DNA from: SHZI01 sp040080965
Lineage (GTDB): Bacteria; Pseudomonadota; Gammaproteobacteria; Steroidobacterales; GCA-2729495
NCBI GenBank assembly: GCA_040080965.1
Contig: JBEBHH010000012.1
Span: 1 to 64,000 of the forward strand
Length of the DNA: 64,000 nt
Reading direction: 5' to 3'
A program made the translations under genes and the position numbers. This document shows positions 43,001-51,724 of the stretch, in pieces; the first letter of the stretch is position 1, and the number at the start of each line of letters is the position of its first letter. The notes under the pieces were generated by a model that saw only the letters and a program-made list of their open reading frames with translations, was not told where the DNA came from and ran no database searches.

Positions 43001-43565
43001 CATGCAGGTAGTCGTCGTCCTGGGGCCGTCCCGTCCGCTGGACCTCCACATAGAAATCGCCGCGGAACCAGGCGCGAAACTCCGCGGCCGTGCGCTCCGC
43101 AAGTGGCCGCGCGCCGGCAAGAAGGGTCCGGCCGAGCACGCCGTCGCGGCCGCCGGACAACGCGATGAGGCCATCGGCGGTCGACTCGTCGAGCCAGCCG
43201 GCGCGCAAGAGCGGCAGGCCACCCTGCTGCCCTTCAAGCCACGCGCGGGTCAGCAGGCGGCAGAGGTTGCGGTAGCCGGCCAGATTCCGGCAGAGGAGCA
43301 CTAGCCGGGCCGGCTCCTGCCGGTCGGCCTGCGCCTTGTCGCCACCCCCGGCAACCCAGATTTCGGCGCCGACGATCGGCTGGACGCCGGCGGCAAGCGC
43401 GGCGCGGTAGAACTTGACCAAGCCAAACAGGTTGCCCTGGTCGGTGATCGCCACCGCAGGCATGCCAGCCGCCGCGGCCGCCGCCACCAAATCGGGGACG
43501 CGGACAACGCTGTCGATCAGCGAGTACTCGGTGTGGACGTGCAGGTGAACGAAGCCCGGCGTCAT
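40074..43565 (-). CDS. dnaE: DNA polymerase III subunit alpha
   Basis: DnaE is the replicative polymerase. The 1163-residue protein has an N-terminal PHP domain (HLHVHTEYSLIDS), the catalytic aspartates in MPDFDIDFCMEGRDRVIDYV, the fingers (YFLIVADFIRWARDHEIPVGPGRGSGAGS), tandem HhH region and a C-terminal OB fold (IAGLVASIRKRGTRTSIELDD). Its start overlaps the rnhB stop (ATGA). It ends in TAG. Length equals that of E. coli (1160). Confidence 0.98.
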   Translation of the reverse strand: MTPGFVHLHVHTEYSLIDSVVRVPDLVAAAAAAGMPAVAITDQGNLFGLVKFYRAALAAGVQPIVGAEIWVAGGGDKAQADRQEPARLVLLCRNLAGYRNLCRLLTRAWLEGQQGGLPLLRAGWLDESTADGLIALSGGRDGVLGRTLLAGARPLAERTAAEFRAWFRGDFYVEVQRTGRPQDDDYLHAAVRFADEMGLPLVATNDVRFLTPLEFEAHEARVCIQTGHVLADPGRPRLYSEQQYLRSPAEMAELFADLPEALENTVEIARRCHLALSLGETHLPDYGVPAGTTPDDYLRSQSSEGLAGRFPMAAPAAAYAERLATELDVICRMGFAGYFLIVADFIRWARDHEIPVGPGRGSGAGSLVAWALGITDLDPIHHDLLFERFLNPERVSMPDFDIDFCMEGRDRVIDYVSERYGRDRVSQIITYGTMAARAVVRDVGRVLGQPYGLVDRIAKLVPNDPGAEITLEIALSQEAELKELYSQDEDVRNVIDLGRRLEGLVRNAGRHAGGIVIAPRDITEFTPLYQVEGEKFTVTQFDKDDVEAAGLVKFDFLGLRTLTIIDRATRAINAARAAAGDPPIEVPALQMDDQVTFRLLRACKTTAVFQLESRGMRDLVRRLQPDSFDDLVALVALYRPGPLQSGMVDDFINRKHGGRDQPIDYLHPDLEPVLRSTYGVILYQEQVMQIAQRLAGYSLGEADLLRRAMGKKKAEEMAKQRSIFTDRAAARGTERSRATYIFDLMEKFAGYGFNKSHSAAYAVLTYQTAWLKANHPAAFMAAVMTTEMGDTDALVVQRRECLALDLAVLPPDVNASAYPFQVEGEKGIRYGLGAIKGVGRGAAEHIVAVREEGGPFRSVQEFCVRAGGQKLGRRPVEALIKAGAFDAFGPNRPSLMAVLPGAMDGAEQAAAAASVGQEDMFGAPAAPSAGQDAVPEVPDWGWGRKLQAERESLGLYLSGHPFDQYRTDQPFISTSSIEALIAERPPVPGEFRGPAREVVIAGLVASIRKRGTRTSIELDDGTGALEVGFFQEGYDRFRHLLGVHSLVAISGTLRFEEYLDGWRLNAKDVLDLDRIVESRATGLLLRWRADVDRSLSPQLLKSVMERHRPGKCSVSLYYSTGGTQARVALGSDWCVRPTRELRERLSELVGLDGFRFVYEGPRQ

Positions 43566-44176
43566 GGGGCGCTGCTCCCCGCCGGCGCTGCCGCCCGCAG
43601 CGCAGCCCGCACCGGCGCGAAGCTGCGCCGGTGCTCCGGGCAGGGACCCAGGGCGACCAGTGCCGCCCGGTGTCCGGCCGTGGGATAGCCCTTGTGCTGC
43701 CCGAAGCCGTAGCCGGGATAGATGAAGTGCAGGTTTTCCATCAGGCCGTCCCGGTGGACCTTGGCGAGAATGGAAGCTGCCGCTATGGCCTGGCGCAGCC
43801 GATCGCCGTCGACCACGGCCTCCACGGCGCCGCCATACCCGGCCAGCGCCGGCGCCCGGTTGCCGTCAACCTCCACCCGGGATGGCATTGCGGAGAGCCC
43901 CGCGAAGGCCCGCTGCATGGCCAGCAGCGTCGCCTGCAGGATGTTCAGCTGGTCGATTTCCTCCCGGGACGCCTCACCGAGCGCCCACTCGCGGGCCTCG
44001 GCACGAATGCGCCGGGCCGCGGCGTCACGCTGGCTCGCCGTGAGCTGCTTGGAGTCCCGAACGCCGGCGATCGTCTGGCCGCAATGGAGAACCACGACGG
44101 CAGCCACCACGGGGCCGGCCAGCGGGCCCCTGCCCGCTTCATCGATGCCCGCTACGGTTTCGCCAGCAAGAGTCAC
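43562..44176 (-). CDS. rnhB: Ribonuclease HII
   Basis: RNase HII cuts RNA in RNA-DNA hybrids and starts ribonucleotide excision. The 204 residues show GIDEAGRGPLAGPVVAA (catalytic Asp-Glu), DSKQLT, VDGNRAP and ASILAKVHRD, plus GYPTAGH. The C-terminal 15 residues are Ala/Pro-rich. A perfect 10-bp inverted repeat lies in the 3' part at 43609-43634. The order lpxB-rnhB-dnaE is standard. Confidence 0.96.
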   Translation of the reverse strand: MTLAGETVAGIDEAGRGPLAGPVVAAVVVLHCGQTIAGVRDSKQLTASQRDAAARRIRAEAREWALGEASREEIDQLNILQATLLAMQRAFAGLSAMPSRVEVDGNRAPALAGYGGAVEAVVDGDRLRQAIAAASILAKVHRDGLMENLHFIYPGYGFGQHKGYPTAGHRAALVALGPCPEHRRSFAPVRAALRAAAPAGSSAP

Positions 44177-44208
44177 TACAGGGGGGCCAGAAATTGGGTG
44201 ACGAAGGG

Positions 44209-45366
44209 TCAGCGATTATACGAACCCGGAAGCATGCCAAGCACAACTTCCGCCGCCCGCTCGCTCGCCGCGCGCCGGAGCAGGGTGCCCAGCCCGGCAA
44301 AGCGTTCCCGGAGGCGCGCCCGGTCGTCCGGCGAGTCCAGCCAGCGCAGCACCTCGGCCCCAAGGGCACCGGGATTGGCCGCAGACTGGAGCAGTTCCGG
44401 GACCAGGCGTTCGCCGGCCAGCAGATTGGGCAGCGCAAAGTGCTCCAGGCGGACCAGGCGCAGGGCCTTCAGCACGCCGTAGGTGAGCGGCGCAAGGCGG
44501 TAGGCCACAACCATGGGCCGGTTGATCAGCATGGCCTCCAGGGTCGCCGTGCCCGACGCCAGCAGGACCACGTCAGCAGCCGCCATGGCGGCGTGGGCCT
44601 GCCCGTCCAGGAGCCGCACGTCGGCGCCACCGGTCGCCGCCGGAGTCCAGAGCGCGGCGAAGCGGCGCCGCAGGGCCGGAGTGGCCAGGGGCACCACCGC
44701 CGTGAGGCCCGGCACCCGGGCGGCCAGCCAGGCGGCCGTTGCGGCGAACACGGGCCCAAGGCGCTGCAGCTCGCCGGCACGGCTCCCGGGAAGGATGGCC
44801 AGCACTGGACCAGTTGCCGGGAGGCCCAGCCCGGCGCGGGCGGCGGCGCGATCCGGGTCGGCGGGGAGCTCGTCGGCAAGCGGATGACCCACGAACGTGG
44901 CGGCCACGCCCTGCCGCTGCAGGAAGTCGGCCTCGAACGGCAGCAGGCAGAGCACGTGGTCGCAGGCTTCGCGCAGCACCTTCACCCGCCCGGGGCGCCA
45001 GGCCCAGACTGACGGCGATACGTAGTGCACGGTGCGGAGCCCGGATGCCCTGACACGCCGCTCCACCCGCAGGTTGAAGTCGGGCGCGTCGATGCCGATG
45101 TACAGGTCCGGCGGATCCGCCGCGAGCCGGTGCTCCAGCCCCCGCATGATGCGCTGCAGGCGAGGCAGGTGGCGGACCACCTCGGCGAGTCCCATGACCG
45201 CGAGTTCCTCGCTGGGCACCCAGGCTTCGCAGCCGGCTGCCTGCATCGCGGGACCGGCGATGCCGGCAAACTGCACGTCGGGGCGCCGGGCGCGCACGGC
45301 TGCGATGAGCCCGGCACCGAGCCTGTCACCCGAGATCTCGCCGGCCACGATGGCGATGCGCGGCAT
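44209..45366 (-). CDS. lpxB: Lipid-A-disaccharide synthase
   Basis: LpxB, a peripheral inner membrane glycosyltransferase, joins UDP-diacylglucosamine and lipid X. The 385 residues include AGEISGDRLGAGLI at the N-terminus, YVSPSVWAWRPGR, GHPLADE and LPGSRAGELQRL. It starts 8 bases after lpxA and is followed by rnhB after 32 bases. Confidence 0.96.
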   Translation of the reverse strand: MPRIAIVAGEISGDRLGAGLIAAVRARRPDVQFAGIAGPAMQAAGCEAWVPSEELAVMGLAEVVRHLPRLQRIMRGLEHRLAADPPDLYIGIDAPDFNLRVERRVRASGLRTVHYVSPSVWAWRPGRVKVLREACDHVLCLLPFEADFLQRQGVAATFVGHPLADELPADPDRAAARAGLGLPATGPVLAILPGSRAGELQRLGPVFAATAAWLAARVPGLTAVVPLATPALRRRFAALWTPAATGGADVRLLDGQAHAAMAAADVVLLASGTATLEAMLINRPMVVAYRLAPLTYGVLKALRLVRLEHFALPNLLAGERLVPELLQSAANPGALGAEVLRWLDSPDDRARLRERFAGLGTLLRRAASERAAEVVLGMLPGSYNR

Positions 45367-45374
45367 CGACGCCG

Positions 45375-46151
45375 TCAGCGAATCAAGCTGCGTTCTGACT
45401 TGTCGATGAAGTCGACGAAGATGCGCAGCTCCGGCTGCGTCTCCGCGAGGACGGCAAGGCGGTCGCGGGCCTCGGCGAGCTGGAGCTGCTCGCGATAGAG
45501 GATCCGGTACGCTTCCTTCAGGTTGCGTAGCTGCTCCGCCGTGAACCCCCGGCGCTTCAGCCCTTCGCTGTTGATGCCGTGCGGGGCGGTCGGCTGGCCC
45601 GCCACCATGACGTAGGGCGGGACGTCACGCGTGACGGCAGCGAAACCGCCGAGAAAACTGTGGGCGCCCAGACGGCAGAACTGGTGGACCGCTGAGAAAC
45701 CGCTGCAGATGACGTGATCACCGACCTGGACGTGGCCGGCCAGGGTCGCGTTGTTGGAGAAGATCACATCGTTGCCAACGACGCAGTCGTGGGCGACGTG
45801 CACGTAGGCCATGATCCAGTTGTCGTCGCCGATGCGCGTGACGCCCTGGTCCTGGGCCGTGCCCCGGTTGATGGTGCAGAACTCGCGAAAGGTGTTCCGG
45901 TCCCCGATGACCAGCTGGGTGGGCTCGCCCCGGTACTTCTTGTCCTGGGGATCCTCACCGATCGACGCAAACTGGAAGATGCGGTTGTCGCGGCCGATCG
46001 TCGCGGGACCCTTGATGACCGCGTGGGCGCCGACCGTGGTTCCGCCGCCGAGGCGCACGCCGGGGCCGATCACCGCATAGGGCCCAATGGTGACCCCCGC
46101 GTCGAGTTCAGCGCCGGCAGACACGATCGCCGTCGGGTGGATGTCTGTCAC
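45375..46151 (-). CDS. lpxA: UDP-N-acetylglucosamine acyltransferase LpxA
   Basis: LpxA catalyses the first step of lipid A synthesis, moving a 3-hydroxyacyl chain from ACP to UDP-GlcNAc. The 258-residue protein is a left-handed beta helix of hexapeptide repeats (IHPTAIV, IGPYAVIG, IGRDNRIF) with the catalytic histidine in YVHVAHDCVVG. Its ATG overlaps the lpxD stop directly, so fabZ, which usually sits between them, is absent. Confidence 0.96.
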   Translation of the reverse strand: MTDIHPTAIVSAGAELDAGVTIGPYAVIGPGVRLGGGTTVGAHAVIKGPATIGRDNRIFQFASIGEDPQDKKYRGEPTQLVIGDRNTFREFCTINRGTAQDQGVTRIGDDNWIMAYVHVAHDCVVGNDVIFSNNATLAGHVQVGDHVICSGFSAVHQFCRLGAHSFLGGFAAVTRDVPPYVMVAGQPTAPHGINSEGLKRRGFTAEQLRNLKEAYRILYREQLQLAEARDRLAVLAETQPELRIFVDFIDKSERSLIR

Positions 46152-47197
46152 TGGGGCGTTGATCCGGGCGTCATGAGGTCGGAGAGGCGCTTTTCCAGAC
46201 TGCGCAGGCGCTTGGCGAACTCGTCCAGCTGGCCAAAACGGGCCATGTTCCGGCGCCAGCGCGACAGCTGGTCGGCCGGGGTGCCGCCACCGGCGTAGAT
46301 GCCGGGCAGGCGGATGGAACCCGTGACACTGGTGCCGCCGCCGATGACCACGTCATCGGCCACCACGATGTGCCCGGCAAAGCCCGCCTGACCGCCAATC
46401 GTGCACCGGGCACCAATCGTGGTGCTGCCGGAGATGCCTGTCTGGGCTGCTATCACGGTGTGCTCGCCTATCCGGACATTGTGCCCGACCTGGATCTGGT
46501 TATCGAGCTTGACCCCGTTGCAGATGACGGTGTCGTCGATCGCGCCACGGTCAATGGTCGTGTTGGCACCAATCTCGACGTCGTCACCGACCTCAACTCC
46601 ACCCAGCTGGGGAACCTTGACGTAACTGCCCTCCCGCTCCCGGGCAAAGCCAAAGCCGTCGGAGCCCACGACGGCGCCGGTATGCACGACACAGCGCGCG
46701 CCGATACGCACATCGGAATAGACGGTGACACCCGGCATCAGCCGCGTGTCGGGGCCAATGGCAACCCGATCGCCGAGGACGGTGCGCGGGCCAAGGACCA
46801 CCCGCTCGCCCAGGACGACACCCCTGCCCAGCACGACACCCGGGCCGATCTCGCAGGATGCCGGTATCGAAGCGCCCGGACCGAGCACGGCGGTTGGATG
46901 AATGCCGGGCTCGGGCGCCGGCGCCGGGTGCAGCTCCGCGGCGATACGCGCGAACACGACATAGGGATCGCGGGTGACGAGCGCGTCGACGGGACATCCG
47001 GCGGCGTCAGCCGGCGCCAGGATCACCGCGGCGGCACCAGTCCCGGCAAGCTGGCTGCGGTAGGCGGAATTGGCAAGAAAGGTCAGCGAGCGCCCATCGG
47101 CCCGGGCCAGCGTGGCAACACGGTCAACGACCTTGTCCGGGTCGCCACGGAGCTCGCAGCCATGACGCACCGCCAGCAGGCCGAGACTGACGCCCAT
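46148..47197 (-). CDS. lpxD: UDP-3-O-acylglucosamine N-acyltransferase LpxD
   Basis: LpxD adds the second, N-linked acyl chain in lipid A synthesis. The 349 residues have an N-terminal uridine-binding domain (LTFLANSAYRSQL), a long hexapeptide-repeat beta helix (IHPTAVLGPGASI onward) with the catalytic histidine in QVGHNVRIGEHT, and a C-terminal helix (WRRNMARFGQLDEFAKRL). It follows skp by 16 bases. Confidence 0.96.
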   Translation of the reverse strand: MGVSLGLLAVRHGCELRGDPDKVVDRVATLARADGRSLTFLANSAYRSQLAGTGAAAVILAPADAAGCPVDALVTRDPYVVFARIAAELHPAPAPEPGIHPTAVLGPGASIPASCEIGPGVVLGRGVVLGERVVLGPRTVLGDRVAIGPDTRLMPGVTVYSDVRIGARCVVHTGAVVGSDGFGFAREREGSYVKVPQLGGVEVGDDVEIGANTTIDRGAIDDTVICNGVKLDNQIQVGHNVRIGEHTVIAAQTGISGSTTIGARCTIGGQAGFAGHIVVADDVVIGGGTSVTGSIRLPGIYAGGGTPADQLSRWRRNMARFGQLDEFAKRLRSLEKRLSDLMTPGSTPQ

Positions 47198-47213
47198 GTC
47201 AGGCGCTCGGCAT

Positions 47214-47768
47214 TCAGGGCTTTGCCGGGGCCTTTGGTGCTGCCGACCCGCTCTGCAGTCCCTGCAGCACCTGGCTGGTCACGTCGAGTGCCGGGCTGAC
47301 GTACAGGCCATCGCTGACGATGAGGTCGTAGCCACCCTGCTTGGCAAACCCTTCGATCTGGCGGAGCACGTTGACCCGCAGCTTGCCGAGTTCCTCGTTC
47401 TTGCGGTTGTTGAGGTCCTCGCGCAGCTCCTCGATCTGGCGCTGCAGCTCCCGCTCGTCCTTGCGCAGGTCATTCTCGGCATTGCGCCGCTCATCGGCGC
47501 CCATCACGGCGCCGTCCTTCTGGAACTTGTCGGCGCGATCCTTGAACGCCTTCTGCTTGGCCTGCAGGTCCCGCTGCCGCGGAGCAAACTCGTTCTCCAG
47601 GGCGCGGTTGGCCGCATTGGCCTGGGGAGACTCGATCAGCAGCCTCTGGACGTTGACGAAACCGATCTTCAGCGACTTCGCGGCCTGCGCGGACACCAGT
47701 GAGGGCATGGCCAGCGCGGTGGCCACCAGCATGATCAGAAACGGAGTGACTTTCTTCACGGAGGACAT
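47214..47768 (-). CDS. skp: Periplasmic chaperone Skp/OmpH
   Basis: Skp holds unfolded outer membrane proteins in the periplasm before delivery to the Bam complex. The 184-residue precursor has a signal peptide (LIMLVATALAMPSLVSAQA), the short beta body starting KIGFVNVQRLL, and a long charged coiled coil (about 55-130). The start is ATG 47768, 34 bases downstream of bamA. Confidence 0.93.
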   Translation of the reverse strand: MSSVKKVTPFLIMLVATALAMPSLVSAQAAKSLKIGFVNVQRLLIESPQANAANRALENEFAPRQRDLQAKQKAFKDRADKFQKDGAVMGADERRNAENDLRKDERELQRQIEELREDLNNRKNEELGKLRVNVLRQIEGFAKQGGYDLIVSDGLYVSPALDVTSQVLQGLQSGSAAPKAPAKP

Positions 47769-47802
47769 CTCTTTACCTTGCCTTGATACAGAACAGCGCC
47801 GC

Positions 47803-50250
47803 CTAGAAGGCGCCACCGATGGAAAACTGGAAGCGCTCAGTCTCGTCGCCGTAGAGGGTGGGAGTCCCATCTTCGGCGTTGAGGGGAAACGCGTAGCTGA
47901 AGCGGAACAGGCCAAGCGGGGCCAGCCATTGGGCGGCGATTCCAACCGACTGCTTCAGCTCGCCAGCGTCGAAATCATACTCGATCGGATTGACCCGCGT
48001 TTTGTCGTAGAACTGGACATCGCCGAGAGAAAACACGTTGCCAACGTCGAAAAACAGCGAGAAACGGGCCTTCGACTGCCACTTTTCGGGCATGGGCAGC
48101 AGGAATTCGGCCTGGCCGGCGATCAGCGTATCGCCGCCGTAGGGGTTGCCGAAGTCGTCTTTCGGGCCAAGCTCGTTCTCGCGGAATCCACGAATGGTGT
48201 CAGGACCGCCGCCGAAGTAGTTCTTGTACGGGGGGAGTGAAGTGGTGTCCCCCAGCGCTCCGCCATACCCCAGGTCGACGTTGAACAGCATGGTGGCCCA
48301 GCGGGCGATGGGCCAGTACTGCTGGAAATTGTAATTGATGGTGAAGTACTCGACGTCACTGCCCGGGATGGTCGCGTTGGCCACGAGCCGGTGGCGGGCG
48401 CCCCGGTCGGCGAACAGGGCCCGGTTGCGGCTGTCGAACACCCACCCGGCCAGGAGCTCGAACGTGTCGAAATCCGTCGTGTAAATGGCCCCGCCGGTGA
48501 CGAAGCTGGTCTCCGTATCGCCGTTGTTCCGGACCCATTCCTGGGCCTGTCGGCTGCTGAAGCTGTCCGACAGCAGCTCGGCGCTCTGCCAGGTGCCGCC
48601 GAAGATCAGGCGCTGGAACTCCGTGACCGGATAGCTGTATTCGACGGAGGCCGAGAGCGTCTTCGTGGAGAAATCCGACGCCTCGGACGTGAACTGGGTG
48701 ATGTCGCGGTAGGCCACACTCATCGTGCGGCTCACTTCGTTGATCGTGGTGTAGGGATCCGTGTAGGCAAAGCTGTAGACGGTCCGGTACTGGCCGGTGT
48801 TGATGTCCGCCTGGACCCGATTGCCGCTGCCCATGAAGTTGGTGTGGATGAAGCTGCCGTTCAGGATGAGCTTCTGGGACTCGGAATACCCGACGCCGCC
48901 GCCGAACTGGCCGGGCAGCCCCTCGGTAATGTCGAAATCCAGGTCCACGAGGTCCGGAGTACCCGGCACCGGGTTGGTGGTCTCCTCGACTTTCTCCACG
49001 TAAGGCAGCCGCTGCAGGCGGATCTTCGACCGCTCAAGCCGGCTGTTGGAGAGATACCCGCCCTCGAACTGGCGCATTTCCCGGCGAAAGACCTCGTCGT
49101 TGACCGAGGACGTGCCGTTGAAGTTGATGCGCCGCACGTAGACCCGGTTCTTGGGCTCCACATAGAGCGTGACCGCAGCCGTCTTGGCTTCCCGGTTGAG
49201 CTCTGGCACGGGTTCGACGGTCGCGAAGGCGTAGCCCTCCTCCGACAGCCGGAGGCGGATGAGGTCGGCGCTCTGGGTGATCAGCTGCTGGGAGTAGGTC
49301 TGGCCAGGCTTGACCCGGACGAAGGGGTTCAGCTGCGTCTCGGGCAGCACCAGCTCGCCGCCCAGCCGGACGTCGCTGACCGTGTAGCGATCGCCCTCCT
49401 GCAGGTTGATGGTGACGAAGATGTCCCGTTTGTCCGGTGAGATCGCCACCTGCGTGGACTCGATGCCAAAGTCCGCGAACCCCCGGTCCATGTAGAAGGA
49501 TCGCAGCTTCTCCAGGTCCCCAGACAGCGCCTCCCGCGAGTAGCGGTCATCCTGGCGGATGAAGGAGAGCCACGTGGGAGTCTTCAGCTCGAAGCGCTCC
49601 AGCAGGTCCTCGTCGGAAAAGCTGCGGTTCCCGACGATGTTGATCTGCCGGATGCGGGCCCGGTCGCCCTCCTTGATGGTGATGGCGATATCGACCTTGT
49701 TGTCCGGCAGCTCCTTCACCTCGGCCTTGACCGAGGCGGAGTACTTGCCGCGGCTGAAATACTGGTCGATGAGGGACTGCTCGACCTCGTCCAGGACCGA
49801 CTGGTTGAAGGTCCTCCCCTTCTTCAGCCCGATCCTGGCGAGGGGATCCTGCAGGTCCTCGGTCTTGATGTCCTTGTTGCCTGTGATCGTGAAGTCGGAG
49901 ATCGAGGGCCGCTCGGCAACGGCGACGACGAGGGTGCCGTCGTCCCAGCGAATCTCCACGTCGCGGAAGAAGCCCGTGCCATACACCGCCCGGATCGCCT
50001 CACGGATCCGCGCCTGGTCCACGCGATCGCCGATATTGACGGGCAGGTAGTTGAACACCGTGCCCTCGGCGATCCGCTGCAAGCCCTCCACACGGATGCC
50101 CCGCACGACGAGCGCCTGCGGCTGCGGCTGCAGCTGCGGCTGCAGCTGCTCCTGGGCCAGGACCGGTTCGGATGCGGCTGCACAGATCGTCAGCAGAAAC
50201 GCAGCCAGCAGGCTGCATACGGAGGCTCCGGGCACCGCTCGAAATTGCAT
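47803..50250 (-). CDS. bamA: Outer membrane protein assembly factor BamA
   Basis: BamA inserts beta-barrel proteins into the outer membrane. The 815-residue precursor has a signal peptide, five POTRA domains (from VVRGIRVEGLQRIAEGTVFNYL to about residue 430) and a C-terminal barrel with the conserved FFGGG-like YFGGGPDTIRGF, ending in Phe as expected for a barrel. An unusual Gln/Pro/Leu repeat (QLQPQLQPQPQ) lies between the signal peptide and POTRA1. The start at 50250 follows the rseP stop by 7 bases. Confidence 0.97.
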   Translation of the reverse strand: MQFRAVPGASVCSLLAAFLLTICAAASEPVLAQEQLQPQLQPQPQALVVRGIRVEGLQRIAEGTVFNYLPVNIGDRVDQARIREAIRAVYGTGFFRDVEIRWDDGTLVVAVAERPSISDFTITGNKDIKTEDLQDPLARIGLKKGRTFNQSVLDEVEQSLIDQYFSRGKYSASVKAEVKELPDNKVDIAITIKEGDRARIRQINIVGNRSFSDEDLLERFELKTPTWLSFIRQDDRYSREALSGDLEKLRSFYMDRGFADFGIESTQVAISPDKRDIFVTINLQEGDRYTVSDVRLGGELVLPETQLNPFVRVKPGQTYSQQLITQSADLIRLRLSEEGYAFATVEPVPELNREAKTAAVTLYVEPKNRVYVRRINFNGTSSVNDEVFRREMRQFEGGYLSNSRLERSKIRLQRLPYVEKVEETTNPVPGTPDLVDLDFDITEGLPGQFGGGVGYSESQKLILNGSFIHTNFMGSGNRVQADINTGQYRTVYSFAYTDPYTTINEVSRTMSVAYRDITQFTSEASDFSTKTLSASVEYSYPVTEFQRLIFGGTWQSAELLSDSFSSRQAQEWVRNNGDTETSFVTGGAIYTTDFDTFELLAGWVFDSRNRALFADRGARHRLVANATIPGSDVEYFTINYNFQQYWPIARWATMLFNVDLGYGGALGDTTSLPPYKNYFGGGPDTIRGFRENELGPKDDFGNPYGGDTLIAGQAEFLLPMPEKWQSKARFSLFFDVGNVFSLGDVQFYDKTRVNPIEYDFDAGELKQSVGIAAQWLAPLGLFRFSYAFPLNAEDGTPTLYGDETERFQFSIGGAF

Positions 50251-50257
50251 GGAGCGA

Positions 50258-51625
50258 TCAGCCGAGCAGGCGGGAGAGGTCGTTGTAGAACGCAAAGCTC
50301 ATCAGAACGAGCAGGAAGCCGATGCCGATCTGCTGGCCAATGACCTGGGCACGCTCCGAGAGCGGACCACCCTTCAGGGATTCAGCGACGGTGTAGACGA
50401 TCTGCCCGCCATCCAGCATGGGTACCGGCAGCAGATTCAGGACACCAAGACTGATGCTGACGATGGCCAGGAAGCTCAGGAATGCGGAAGGGCCGATGCT
50501 GGCGCTCACGCCGGCGTACTGGGCGATATTGATGGGACCGCTGATGTTCTTTGGCGACACGTCGCCCACGACCATCCGCCAGATCATGCGCAACGTCAGC
50601 GCGCTCATTTCCCAGGTCTTTGCAGTCGCGCGAGCCAGGGCCTCGACGGGGCCATAGCGCTCTTCGGCCCGCATCGCCGCGAGCATGTCCTCCGGCAGGC
50701 TCACCGCGGCGCCGATACGCCCGATGCGGCCCTCGTCCGTCTGTTCGGAGGCCACCTGCACCACAAGTTTCAGCTCCGTCTCGCCACGGCGGAGCGTAAC
50801 GTCGAGGCGCTCGCCGGGGCGCGCCCGGACGATCTTGACCCACTCGACCCAGGTCGAAATCGGTTTGCCGTCGGCCAGCAGGATCCGGTCGCCGGGCTGG
50901 AAGCCGGCTGCCTCGGCGGCGCCTCCCGGGGTGAGCTCGCCGATCACGGGCTCGGGCTCCGGCGACCAGGGCTCCAGGCCCAGGCGGGCAAAGAGCTGGC
51001 CGGGCTCGGTCAATTCGGATTCCCGCCCTGCCGTCCGCAGTGCCACCGGGCGCTCGTTGCCCGTGCCGTCGTCGACGGCAAGGCGGATAGCGCCGTCGGC
51101 CAGCATGCCATCGAGCATCGCGACGGTAGCGCCTTCCCAGGTGAATACGCGCCGGTTGCCGACAGCGACGATCGTGTCGCCCTCCCGCAGGCCCGCGGTG
51201 GCCGCCATGGACCCCGCCTCGACCGGGCCTACCACCGGCTTCATGCCCGGCACGCCGCTGATGAACATGACGGTGTACGCCAGGATCGCGAACAGCAGGT
51301 TGAAGGCCGGGCCCGCCGACAGGATGGCAATGCGCGACGCCGCTGACTGCCGGTTGAAGGCGCGCCCCCGCTCCGCAAACGTCACCGCACAGTCGCGCTC
51401 ATCCAGCAACTTGACGTAACCGCCGAGGGGAATTGCCGACAGGCAGTATTCGGTCTGGTCCGGGCCAGAGCGCCGCGACCAGAGCACGCGGCCAAAGCCG
51501 ATGGAATAGCGAAGCACCTTGACGCCAAGCAGCCGGGCCACAATGTAGTGACCATATTCGTGGATGGCGACGAGCAGGCCGATGGCCACCACGAACGCCA
51601 GGAGGGACGTCAGGATCTGTGACAT
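50258..51625 (-). CDS. rseP: Site-2 protease RseP
   Basis: RseP is an intramembrane zinc metalloprotease that cleaves the anti-sigma factor in the sigma-E pathway. Of 455 residues: HEYGH (22-26) in the first membrane segment, two PDZ domains (about 120-300, including VGPVEAGSMAATAGLREGD and GELTPGGAAEAAGFQPGD), and NLLPVPMLDGGQ near 395. Its presumed substrate MucA is encoded at 17.0-17.7 kb. dxr normally lies just upstream but is absent. Confidence 0.96.
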   Translation of the reverse strand: MSQILTSLLAFVVAIGLLVAIHEYGHYIVARLLGVKVLRYSIGFGRVLWSRRSGPDQTEYCLSAIPLGGYVKLLDERDCAVTFAERGRAFNRQSAASRIAILSAGPAFNLLFAILAYTVMFISGVPGMKPVVGPVEAGSMAATAGLREGDTIVAVGNRRVFTWEGATVAMLDGMLADGAIRLAVDDGTGNERPVALRTAGRESELTEPGQLFARLGLEPWSPEPEPVIGELTPGGAAEAAGFQPGDRILLADGKPISTWVEWVKIVRARPGERLDVTLRRGETELKLVVQVASEQTDEGRIGRIGAAVSLPEDMLAAMRAEERYGPVEALARATAKTWEMSALTLRMIWRMVVGDVSPKNISGPINIAQYAGVSASIGPSAFLSFLAIVSISLGVLNLLPVPMLDGGQIVYTVAESLKGGPLSERAQVIGQQIGIGFLLVLMSFAFYNDLSRLLG

Positions 51626-51724
51626 GGCGCGAATCTTAAGGCATTACGCCAAAGCTTGCCGTTAAGACCACAGGATTGACGGGGATTGCCGGGCTAACAA
51701 CTGCCGCAGCAGCGCAGCGAGCAG

